Of a stretch of 49,764 nt of DNA, positions 8,798-16,168 are shown piece after piece. Numbering within the stretch: position 1 is the first letter of the stretch; every line of letters begins with the position of its first letter. The position numbers and the translations under genes were made by a program. The DNA is taken from the NCBI GenBank assembly GCA_024399575.1, contig JAKSNT010000005.1, positions 1 through 49,764 on the forward strand, written 5' to 3'. The DNA is from Paludibacteraceae bacterium. GTDB taxonomy: Bacteria > Bacteroidota > Bacteroidia > Bacteroidales > Paludibacteraceae. The notes below the pieces were generated by a model that did not search any database, was not told the origin of the DNA, and worked only from the letters and a program-made list of their open reading frames with translations.

Positions 8798-9898
8798 ATG
8801 TTTATGAAAAAGTATTTGTTTGGTATTTGTCTTTTGTTGTCTTCGACCATCGTTTTGGCTGAAGATGTTGTTGTACGTCGCGACACAGTGCGTGACACAA
8901 TTGTTGTTCGCGAAGTGGTAAGAGAATATGTCTTAGATACTGGATGTGTAAAGAAAGCGAAGAAAAAACAACCTATCGAAGTGAAATTTGAGGTTCGAAG
9001 TGATTGGAATTCAGAGTTTGCCAAAAATGAACCATTCAATTCCGCTTTCAATGTCAGTTTTGTGAATTTCATTTTGAATGGTAATATAACTGATAAATTG
9101 TCATATCATTATCGACAGCGTTTGAATAGAGTTAACTTGACAGAGGGTGATGGTCTAAATCTGTTGCGTTCAATTGACAAAGCTTATTTCGATTATGATT
9201 TCAATCCCCAGTGGCGCATATCGGCTGGAAAAATGGTACTCGGTTTGGGTGGCTGGGAATATGATGCACCTCCAATTGATATCTATTTTGCTTCGGAATT
9301 TTGGAACAATATCGCTTGTTACCAGATGGGTATAAAGGGAATGTACACAACGCGTGATGGCAAATCTTCAATCGTTGCGCAAGTGACCAACTCTCCATTT
9401 AATCCAAAAATGTTGGGCGGATTGTATGCATACAATCTCATGTGGTACGGTTCGTATGGTTGCTTCCATTCTGCATATTCTGCAAACATGCTTGAATATG
9501 AGCGAGGCAGATTTTTAGGAAGTGTTTCTTTAGGTAATATGTTTGACTTCGGTCCGATGCATGTCGAACTTGACTATATGTGGCGTTACGCCGGCAAAGG
9601 CAATCCGTTCAGGGATTTCACACTCACTGCTCTTGTCAAAGGTAATATTCTCGGTTGGGCTTCAGTTCATGCGAAAGTAGGTTACGACGAAAATCTCATA
9701 GACGATTGCCATCCTTTGACAGCATATGGTCATCAGAATCTTTTCTATGGTCTTGGTGTGGAAGCGTATCCAATCAAGAAACAGGATTTCTTCCGTCTCC
9801 ATGCTTATTGGTATCAGAATGATGTGTTGAATGAAGGCTTGAAAAATCATTATCTGACACTTGGTGTGACATTCAGACTCACTGCTTTTAAACGTTGA
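8798..9898 (+). CDS. Porin O/P-like outer-membrane protein
   Basis: A 366-residue exported protein with a Sec signal (about residues 1-21, ending in VLAE). A charged RRDTVRDTIVVREVV segment follows, of a kind common at the start of Bacteroidota barrel proteins. From about residue 50 it is beta-rich, with a segment like phosphate-selective porins (IDKAYFDYDF, RISAGKMVLGLGGWEYD), and it ends YLTLGVTFRLTAFKR. Phosphate specificity cannot be claimed. An alternative ATG lies at 8804. It is 4 bases upstream of the AguB-like gene, so it probably leads a three-gene operon. Confidence 0.75.
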   Translation: MFMKKYLFGICLLLSSTIVLAEDVVVRRDTVRDTIVVREVVREYVLDTGCVKKAKKKQPIEVKFEVRSDWNSEFAKNEPFNSAFNVSFVNFILNGNITDKLSYHYRQRLNRVNLTEGDGLNLLRSIDKAYFDYDFNPQWRISAGKMVLGLGGWEYDAPPIDIYFASEFWNNIACYQMGIKGMYTTRDGKSSIVAQVTNSPFNPKMLGGLYAYNLMWYGSYGCFHSAYSANMLEYERGRFLGSVSLGNMFDFGPMHVELDYMWRYAGKGNPFRDFTLTALVKGNILGWASVHAKVGYDENLIDDCHPLTAYGHQNLFYGLGVEAYPIKKQDFFRLHAYWYQNDVLNEGLKNHYLTLGVTFRLTAFKR

Positions 9899-9902
9899 AA
9901 TC

Positions 9903-10778
9903 ATGAAGGTCGGTATAATACAGCAAAATATCTCATCTGATGTTGATGCAAATAAAGAGAAGTTATCGTCTGATATTGATTTTCTTGCAGGACAAGGTGC
10001 TGAACTAGTTGTACTTCAAGAACTTCATAATACTCTTTATTTTTGTCAGACGGAGGATGTAAGGAATTTTGATTTGGCTGAATCTATTCCAGGACCTTCG
10101 ACTGATTTCTATTCTGGTGTAGCTAAGCGAAACGGCATTGTGCTTGTCACTTCGCTTTTTGAACGTCGTGCGTCTGGATTATATCATAATACTGCAGTGG
10201 TTTTCGAAAAGGACGGCTCTGTTGCTGGTAAGTATCGTAAAATGCATATACCTGATGATCCGGCATATTACGAGAAATTCTACTTTACTCCAGGCGATTT
10301 GGGATTTCATCCAATCAAGACATCAGTCGGTGTATTGGGAGTAATGGTGTGTTGGGATCAGTGGTATCCTGAAGCAGCTCGGCTTATGGCGCTTGAAGGT
10401 GCTGAAATACTGATTTATCCTACTGCAATCGGGTTCGAATCTTCTGATTCGCAAAAAGAGCAGAATCGTCAACGTGATGCCTGGCAGACTGTCCAGCGTG
10501 GACATGCTGTGGCAAACGGCATACCCGTTGTTGCAGTCAACCGAGTCGGTCACGAGCCTGATCCTTCTGCCCAGACAAATGGCATAACATTCTGGGGTAC
10601 AAGTTTTGTGGCTGGTTCGCAAGGCGAAATTTTATGGCAAGGTTCGATAGATTCTATTGAGAGAGTTGTTGTAGATGTTGATTTGCGCCATTCTGAGATG
10701 GTGCGTCGTTGGTGGCCTTTCTTGAGGGATCGCAGAATTGATGAATATGGTGATATATTGAAACGTTATAAAAAATGA
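9903..10778 (+). CDS. aguB: Carbon-nitrogen hydrolase, N-carbamoylputrescine amidohydrolase type
   Basis: A 291-residue nitrilase-superfamily enzyme. The catalytic Glu40 (VVLQELHN), Lys113 (YRKMHIPDD) and Cys150 (GVMVCWDQWYPE) are all present. The extended match is to AguB, which cleaves N-carbamoylputrescine to putrescine, CO2 and ammonia in the agmatine route to polyamines. The usual partner, agmatine deiminase (aguA), is not in this window, so the exact substrate is inferred. Its stop codon overlaps the ATG of the exported flavodoxin gene by 4 bases. Confidence 0.85.
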   Translation: MKVGIIQQNISSDVDANKEKLSSDIDFLAGQGAELVVLQELHNTLYFCQTEDVRNFDLAESIPGPSTDFYSGVAKRNGIVLVTSLFERRASGLYHNTAVVFEKDGSVAGKYRKMHIPDDPAYYEKFYFTPGDLGFHPIKTSVGVLGVMVCWDQWYPEAARLMALEGAEILIYPTAIGFESSDSQKEQNRQRDAWQTVQRGHAVANGIPVVAVNRVGHEPDPSAQTNGITFWGTSFVAGSQGEILWQGSIDSIERVVVDVDLRHSEMVRRWWPFLRDRRIDEYGDILKRYKK

Positions 10779-11929
10779 AAAGAGTATTTACTTTTGCTGT
10801 TGCTTTGTTGTTTATAGGATCTCTTTCGGCACAATTTGCCATTCCTGTCAAAGTGCATGACAACCAGATTGATGTCAAGTCAGTTGTGCCAAGAGTTTTA
10901 GTGGCATATTTTTCATATAGTGGTCAGACAGAATATGTGGCGCAAAGGCTTGCTATATATGTAGGAGCTGATCTGTATAGGATAGAAGTTGCAGAGCCTT
11001 ACCCTGAAGACAAGGATTTGCTTGTTGCTAGGGCGAAGAAAGAGGTTGAGTCAAAAGAAATGGTCAAGTTGGCTGGGAAGGAAGTGGATTTGGGAAAATA
11101 TGATGTCGTATTTATAGGTTCTCCAGTCTGGTGTGGGCAATGGAATATGGCTGCTCTTAATTTTGCGTCTGACAGACGTTTGGATGGTAAACGGGTGATT
11201 CCTTTCCTCACTGCAGGGCGTGACAATACCCGGTTGCTGGATAATATCAGAGAATTTGCAAAAACATCTGATGTGACTGGAGGTTTCTGTCTCTCAGGTG
11301 ATCAGCTGAAAAAAGAGAATGAGGTTGATATGGTTATATTTGATTGTCTCAAACGGAATAAACTTGCGCACAAGGTCAGTTTCGGGAATGTCGCCTTTAC
11401 GGATATGGCAGTACTCAAGTCAATTGAAAATATGTTGGCAAGATACCCTAAAATTACATTGTGCGATATATACAAAAGCTACTATCAGGATGCTTTCGGC
11501 CCTGGACACATGATACCATCGGTGAGTGCCGCTAAGAAAGCTATAAAGAACGAATTGAAAATGTCGAATGGCAAGACTGTCGGATGTGAACCAACTGGTG
11601 CTCTCGGACGATATACACGTGTGGATCTTGCGTATATAAAGGAGAAGAAAATCAAAATTGATGACTATGTTGACTTGGTGATGAGTGGAGTAACTGACAA
11701 TTCTGACAAAGATATGAAAGAATGGGAGAGAGAATGGAATTTTGTCATATCGGTGATTGAACGCTATGGTATTAAAATCGAAGGTTATGATAAAGATAGA
11801 GAAACAATTATGAATATGTGGAAGAATGGAAATTACGTGATGCATCATAGCCGTATCTTTAATGAATCATATAACCCTCATTACAGGTTGATTCCTACTG
11901 ATGCAGTCAGGAGTTTAGGATTTCGTTGA
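10775..11929 (+). CDS. Exported flavodoxin with an unknown C-terminal region
   Basis: A 384-residue protein with a Sec signal (residues 1-19, SLSA before Gln20). A flavodoxin domain follows (about 40-195): strand VLVAYFSYSGQT is the FMN phosphate loop, and SPVWCGQWNMAAL is the second flavin-contact region. Residues about 235-384 match no family I know. They are rich in Lys, Asp and aromatics and contain EPTGALGRYTRVD and WEREWNFVISVIERYG. A periplasmic flavodoxin fused to another domain is unusual. It overlaps the aguB-like gene by 4 bases. Its 3' end overlaps convergent folK by 23 bases. Confidence 0.75.
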   Translation: MKRVFTFAVALLFIGSLSAQFAIPVKVHDNQIDVKSVVPRVLVAYFSYSGQTEYVAQRLAIYVGADLYRIEVAEPYPEDKDLLVARAKKEVESKEMVKLAGKEVDLGKYDVVFIGSPVWCGQWNMAALNFASDRRLDGKRVIPFLTAGRDNTRLLDNIREFAKTSDVTGGFCLSGDQLKKENEVDMVIFDCLKRNKLAHKVSFGNVAFTDMAVLKSIENMLARYPKITLCDIYKSYYQDAFGPGHMIPSVSAAKKAIKNELKMSNGKTVGCEPTGALGRYTRVDLAYIKEKKIKIDDYVDLVMSGVTDNSDKDMKEWEREWNFVISVIERYGIKIEGYDKDRETIMNMWKNGNYVMHHSRIFNESYNPHYRLIPTDAVRSLGFR

Positions 11930-12308
11930 CTGGAATTATGACAAAATTTCGTTCTTTGGCTTTTGGGTGAGGAAGCGTAAGGCGTTCAGTATTGAGAATA
12001 AGTCCATTATAGTCAATTATATCTATGTCTATTAATCGGTCGTGGTATATGCCATTGACCGATTTTTGTTTCCTTCCTAATTGTTTTTCTATCTTTTGGG
12101 TCGCATCTAACAGTTCAATTGGTGAAAGATTTGTTTCAATTGCAACTACCATATTCAGGAATTTGTTATCGGAAACAAACCCGACAGCTTCGGTTTCGAT
12201 AATCGAAGATTGCTTTGTAATTGTACCGATGGTATTAAGACATTCGATGGCGTGTCTTAGATTTGCTTCTCGGTCACCAAGGTTTGTCCCCAATCCCAAT
12301 ATAATCAT
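11907..12308 (-). CDS. folK: 6-hydroxymethyl-7,8-dihydropterin pyrophosphokinase
   Basis: A 133-residue cytoplasmic folate-synthesis enzyme that transfers pyrophosphate from ATP to hydroxymethyl-dihydropterin. The N-terminal GLGTNLGDREANL and the SSIIETEAVGF segment are typical. The catalytic signature is partly divergent: RLIDIDIIDYNG keeps the two metal aspartates, but the Trp-Gly-Pro before them is not visible. It lies downstream of gcvH, with the gcvH terminator between and no room for a standard promoter after that terminator. Its end overlaps the convergent flavodoxin gene. Confidence 0.9.
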   Translation of the reverse strand: MIILGLGTNLGDREANLRHAIECLNTIGTITKQSSIIETEAVGFVSDNKFLNMVVAIETNLSPIELLDATQKIEKQLGRKQKSVNGIYHDRLIDIDIIDYNGLILNTERLTLPHPKAKERNFVIIPVNEILNS

Positions 12309-12314
12309 AAATGT

Positions 12315-12357
12315 AAAAATAGAAAACGGGCATGTTTGCTATTGCAAAAACATGCCC
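12315..12357 (-). terminator. Terminator between gcvH and folK
   Basis: On the minus strand GGGCATGTTT pairs with AAACATGCCC (10 bp) around a short loop, followed by CGTTTTCTATTTTT. It lies 27 bases after the gcvH stop and ends just before the folK start. Confidence 0.75.
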
Positions 12358-12384
12358 ATATTGTTCAAATTCCGTTTCTGAAAT

Positions 12385-12762
12385 TTATTTTGCGATAGCC
12401 TCGTAAGCAGCTGCGTCCAACAAACCGTTCAATTGTGCAGGGTCAGCAACTTTGATACGAATCATCCAACCTTCTCCATAAGGATCGTTGTTGATGAGTG
12501 CAGGATCGTCTTCGAGTTTTGCGTTGACTTCGAGGACTTCGCCATCAACAGGCATAAGAAGATCAGATACTGTCTTTACAGCCTCAACAGAACCGAAAAC
12601 TTCATTTTGAGCAACAGTTTCACCCTCAGTCTGAACATCGAGGAAAACGATTTCACCGAGTTCGCTCTGTGCGAAGTCAGTAATGCCAACGAATGCCTCG
12701 TCGCCTTCAACGCGAATCCATTCGTGGTCTTTAGTGTACTTTACATTTGTAGGAAAGTTCAT
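12385..12762 (-). CDS. gcvH: Glycine cleavage system H protein
   Basis: A 125-residue lipoyl carrier that shuttles the aminomethyl group between the P, T and L proteins of glycine cleavage. The lipoylated Lys63 sits in [14 protein letters not shown]. The start [14 protein letters not shown] and the later [13 protein letters not shown] are also typical. GcvP, GcvT and Lpd are not in the window, so this is a stand-alone gene with its own -7 box and terminator. Confidence 0.97.
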   Translation of the reverse strand: MNFPTNVKYTKDHEWIRVEGDEAFVGITDFAQSELGEIVFLDVQTEGETVAQNEVFGSVEAVKTVSDLLMPVDGEVLEVNAKLEDDPALINNDPYGEGWMIRIKVADPAQLNGLLDAAAYEAIAK

Positions 12763-12794
12763 AATTGTATGTTTTATGTTGTTTATTCCGACTG

Positions 12795-12802
12795 CAAAGG
12801 TA
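12795..12802 (-). promoter_or_regulatory. -7 box of gcvH
   Basis: TACCTTTG on the minus strand, 32 bases before the gcvH ATG. I see no TTTG at the -33 position. Confidence 0.5.
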
Positions 12803-12850
12803 CGAATATTTTTTGATATTGTGTCTTTTTTTGAAAAAATAATTTTTGTG

Positions 12851-13300
12851 TTAATTTTGTACTGTAATATTATATCCGCTGACTATGACTCTGTATTTTC
12901 TGAGCCTATATTTCGAAGATCCTTTTTGCGGCATGCCAGAGCCGAAACCAATGTCATACATTGTGTCACATTTCTTGCATTTTGCAGTCCCGTCTATTGC
13001 TGGTTCAACCGTTATTTCGCGTTTGCATTCTGTAGGGCAGCAAAGGTCGTAACAATAGAACTTATCATCAAAACCATGAACAATCAGAAGCCCGCTGTAG
13101 CCTATATATTGACCATATTTCATAGGACTTGTCACTGTATAGAATCCACCTTGTGTATTCAGGATTGGGGCGTCAACCATTATATTCAGAGCGAAATTGA
13201 CGGTGCATTTCGGTACGGGGCTGTCAACGTTAATATCTGTATGGCAGGTCGTAAGAGCCAGCAAAAGTAATGGTAAACAAATATAATGGATTTTTCTCAT
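12851..13300 (-). CDS. Lipoprotein with a Rieske-like fold and four-cysteine site
   Basis: A 149-residue lipoprotein (lipobox LTTC, Cys19). The second half resembles Rieske ferredoxins in layout: [12 protein letters not shown] (83-92), then G-T-A-KCKKC (108-111), MYDIGFG, and [13 protein letters not shown]. In true Rieske proteins the ligands are CxH and CxxH; here the histidines are absent and cysteines (88, 92, 108, 111) stand nearby. It may bind zinc, iron as in rubredoxin, or an all-cysteine cluster. The ATG overlaps the murF stop by 4 bases, so it is the last gene of the porW-porX-murF operon. Function unknown. Confidence 0.7.
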   Translation of the reverse strand: MRKIHYICLPLLLLALTTCHTDINVDSPVPKCTVNFALNIMVDAPILNTQGGFYTVTSPMKYGQYIGYSGLLIVHGFDDKFYCYDLCCPTECKREITVEPAIDGTAKCKKCDTMYDIGFGSGMPQKGSSKYRLRKYRVIVSGYNITVQN

Positions 13301-14598
13301 AAATAATTTACTATTTTCTCAAGGGCAATGCCACGGGAGCCTTTTATCAGAATAGTCAGATTGTGAAGTTCTTCTTCTTTCAGGTGCTCGATGAGTAATT
13401 CTCTGTTTGCGAAACAGGTAATATGGGGTGCCATGTTTTGATGAATGTGCGTTTCTTTCAAGGCCTTGCAGAAATTTTCGCCAACAAGAATGATGTGGTT
13501 CAATCCTGCTGTTTTGAGTTTCTCAATTATCGTTCTATGCTCGGCAATTGACTCATCTCCAAGCTCTAACATGTCACCTAATATGGCATATTTCATTGTG
13601 TCGCATTTTGCGTTTACAAAATTGTTTATTGCAGCTGTCATGCTTGTAGGGTTGGCATTGTAGGTGTCTAAAATAAGCATGTTGTTGTGCGTTTTGAAAA
13701 GTTGTGAGCGATTGTTGGATGGCGAGTAGTTTGCCAATGCGGCATGAATGTCTTTTTCGTTAATCCCGAATCTTGTTCCTATTGTTACTGCAGCTTGGAC
13801 GTTCTCAAAATTGTAGTCTCCATAAAGATGAGTTTTGATTAAACCATTTAGCCACCGGTATGATAATGTCTCATAACCGTTTTCTGGAAATATCCGACCA
13901 CTATAATATACTAAATTTTTGCATTTCTCAGCAGCTTTCATTAGAAACGGATTGTTTGGATTTATGAAAATTGTACCATTGTTATTGTTTAAAAATTGAT
14001 ACAATTCGCTTTTCGTTTTGATGACGCCTTCGAAATTACCAAATCCAGCAAGGTGAGCTTTCCCGACATTAGTGACCAATCCGTAGTTTGGGCGTGCGAT
14101 ACGGCATAGTTCGTCAATGTCGCCAGGATGGCTGGCTCCCATTTCGATAATGGCAATTTGGTGCTCTTTGGTCATCTTTAACAGTGTGAGTGGTACACCT
14201 ATTTGGTTGTTGAGATTGCCTAAAGTGCATATTACGTTGTATTTTTTTCGTAATACGGAATTTACAAGCTCTTTGGTAGTGGTTTTCCCATTGGTGCCTG
14301 TAATAGCCAAAATAGGGATATTCAATGCTATGCGATGATAAGTTGCTAAGTCTTGAAGCGTTTTCAGTACATTGTCAACTTTAATAAATTGTTCGTCATC
14401 TGGAAAATCTTTGTCACTATCAACCACGGCAAATGAGCAACCTGCGTTTATTGCTTGCTGAGCGTAGTCGTTACCATCGAATGACGCGCCCTTTAAGGCA
14501 AAAAATATTGTACCTGACTGGCAGTTTCGGCTGTCTGTCGTTACTCCTTTTGATTGAAGGAATAATTCGTACAATTTCTTTATGTTAACTTTGGTCAT
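13297..14598 (-). CDS. murF: UDP-MurNAc-tripeptide--D-Ala-D-Ala ligase
   Basis: A 433-residue cytoplasmic ligase that adds D-Ala-D-Ala to UDP-MurNAc-tripeptide, the last soluble step of peptidoglycan precursor synthesis. The N-terminal domain has VTTDSRNCQSGTIFFALKG. The ATP-binding loop is ITGTNGKTTTKEL. LGNLNNQIGVPLTLL and IIEMGASHPGDI are Mur ligase motifs. The C-terminal domain has DTYNANPTSM and ILGDMLELG. It begins 13 bases after porX and overlaps the Rieske-like gene by 4 bases. Away from the main mur cluster, it is coupled to T9SS-type regulators. Confidence 0.96.
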   Translation of the reverse strand: MTKVNIKKLYELFLQSKGVTTDSRNCQSGTIFFALKGASFDGNDYAQQAINAGCSFAVVDSDKDFPDDEQFIKVDNVLKTLQDLATYHRIALNIPILAITGTNGKTTTKELVNSVLRKKYNVICTLGNLNNQIGVPLTLLKMTKEHQIAIIEMGASHPGDIDELCRIARPNYGLVTNVGKAHLAGFGNFEGVIKTKSELYQFLNNNNGTIFINPNNPFLMKAAEKCKNLVYYSGRIFPENGYETLSYRWLNGLIKTHLYGDYNFENVQAAVTIGTRFGINEKDIHAALANYSPSNNRSQLFKTHNNMLILDTYNANPTSMTAAINNFVNAKCDTMKYAILGDMLELGDESIAEHRTIIEKLKTAGLNHIILVGENFCKALKETHIHQNMAPHITCFANRELLIEHLKEEELHNLTILIKGSRGIALEKIVNYL

Positions 14599-14611
14599 AT
14601 TTTATTTGAAT

Positions 14612-16168
14612 TTATTTCTTGTTCCTTGATTCTAAACAAACGAATGGGATAATCATTTCTTCCATTGATATGCCGCCATGTTGGAAAGTGTTTTTGTAAT
14701 ATGAAACATAATAATTGTAATTGTTCGGGTATGCGAAAAAATTCCTATTAGTAGCGAAAATGTATGTTGACGATAGATTAGGCATAGGAAGTCCTATTTC
14801 TGATGGCTTGGTGATTTCGAAAATTTCTTTACTGTCTTTCCTATCGAAATTTAGCGATTTGCCTACTTTATACCGCAATGATACAGAAGTGTTTTTGTCT
14901 CCTATTACTTTCAGTGCCTTGCTGACTTCTGTTGTGCCATGGTCGGTTGTTATAATTATCTTGTAGCCTTTGGCGCTCATTTCGGTCATCATTCTTACCA
15001 ATCCTGAATGTCTGAACCAGTCTTTGGTGAGTGTCCTGTAAGCTGCATCATTTTTTGCGAGTTCACGTATTACTTTGTCATCAGTCCTTGCGTGCGACAG
15101 CATGTCAACAAAATTTGTGACTGCTACTGACAATTGCGCTTGTGATTTTGACATTTCGGTCAATGCTTGTTCGCAGCTTGTGGAATTTCCGAATTTTGAA
15201 TAGAAGACTCGAACGTCCATTCTCAGTCTTTTCAGTTGTAATTCCAATAACTCTTTTTCGTATTGGTTTTTAGTTTCTTCATCGCCTTCTTCGACCCAAT
15301 ATTCCGGATGTTTCTTTTGAATTTCCAGTGGTGTCAGTCCGGAAAACAGTGAGTTACGTGCATATTGAGTTGATGTAGGGAGAATTGAGAAATATAATCT
15401 GTCTTCGTTTATTTCAAAATCTTCCTTAATCAATTCCCGTATTAAGTTCCATTGGTCGTACCTGAAATTGTCAATGACAATCATAAGTATCTTGTCATTT
15501 TCCTTTAGCATTGGTGCTATTTTCCTCCGGAAAAGGTCAATGCTCGTGGTAGGACGATTGAAAGGATCTTTCATCCAGCCTATATAATTATTCTGAATGA
15601 AGCGTGCGAAAAAACTGTTTGCCTCGTCGGTCAGAGAATGAATAAGGGGGAAAAGTTCTGTGTCATTTTCTGACAGTTTCATGTTCCATTCTGTAAGCCG
15701 TCTGTATAGAGCGAACCATTTTTCTGGTTCAAGACGTTCGGATATTGAGGAACTTATCTTCATGAACTCTTCCCGGAAAGAAGAAATGGTTTGGTTTGAG
15801 ATGATTTCACGGCCATGAAGATGCTTTTTCAACGTCATCAGTATCTGATTTGGATTTACTGGTTTAATCAGATAATCAGCGATACGTTTGCCTATGGCTG
15901 CTTCCATGAGATTCTCTTCTTCGTTTTTGGTAATCATTACGATTGGAATGTCTGGCGACAATTCTGTAATCTTTTCCAGTGTATCCAATCCGCTCATGCC
16001 GGGCATGTTTTCGTCTAAAAAAATGATGTCGTAGTGGTTAGCTGCCAATATTTGCAATGCGTCATTTCCGCTGCAGCAGCATTCCACTTCATATCCTTTC
16101 TCTTTCAAAAAAATGCAATATGGTTTGAGAAGCTCAATTTCGTCATCAATCCACAATAGCTTTTTCAT
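14612..16168 (-). CDS. porX: PorX-type response regulator with PglZ domain
   Basis: A 518-residue protein: receiver domain (about 1-115) with WIDDE, phosphoacceptor Asp52 in IFLDENMPG and YLIKPVN, then a helical linker, then a PglZ alkaline-phosphatase-like domain (about 200-515) with MIVIDNFRYDQW and ITTDHGTTE metal-site motifs. PorX regulates type IX secretion genes in Porphyromonas and also cleaves nucleotide oligomers through the PglZ domain. No T9SS structural gene is in the window. It overlaps porW by 4 bases, so the two are likely translated together. Confidence 0.9.
   Translation of the reverse strand: MKKLLWIDDEIELLKPYCIFLKEKGYEVECCCSGNDALQILAANHYDIIFLDENMPGMSGLDTLEKITELSPDIPIVMITKNEEENLMEAAIGKRIADYLIKPVNPNQILMTLKKHLHGREIISNQTISSFREEFMKISSSISERLEPEKWFALYRRLTEWNMKLSENDTELFPLIHSLTDEANSFFARFIQNNYIGWMKDPFNRPTTSIDLFRRKIAPMLKENDKILMIVIDNFRYDQWNLIRELIKEDFEINEDRLYFSILPTSTQYARNSLFSGLTPLEIQKKHPEYWVEEGDEETKNQYEKELLELQLKRLRMDVRVFYSKFGNSTSCEQALTEMSKSQAQLSVAVTNFVDMLSHARTDDKVIRELAKNDAAYRTLTKDWFRHSGLVRMMTEMSAKGYKIIITTDHGTTEVSKALKVIGDKNTSVSLRYKVGKSLNFDRKDSKEIFEITKPSEIGLPMPNLSSTYIFATNRNFFAYPNNYNYYVSYYKNTFQHGGISMEEMIIPFVCLESRNKK

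Noticed and set aside
9903-10778. A complete agmatine-to-putrescine pathway locus
   Set aside because: Only the AguB-like step is present; agmatine deiminase is not in the window.
12683-13270. Plus-strand frame of 195 codons spanning the gcvH promoter
   Set aside because: It runs antisense through gcvH, the spacer and the Rieske-like gene, with no domain.
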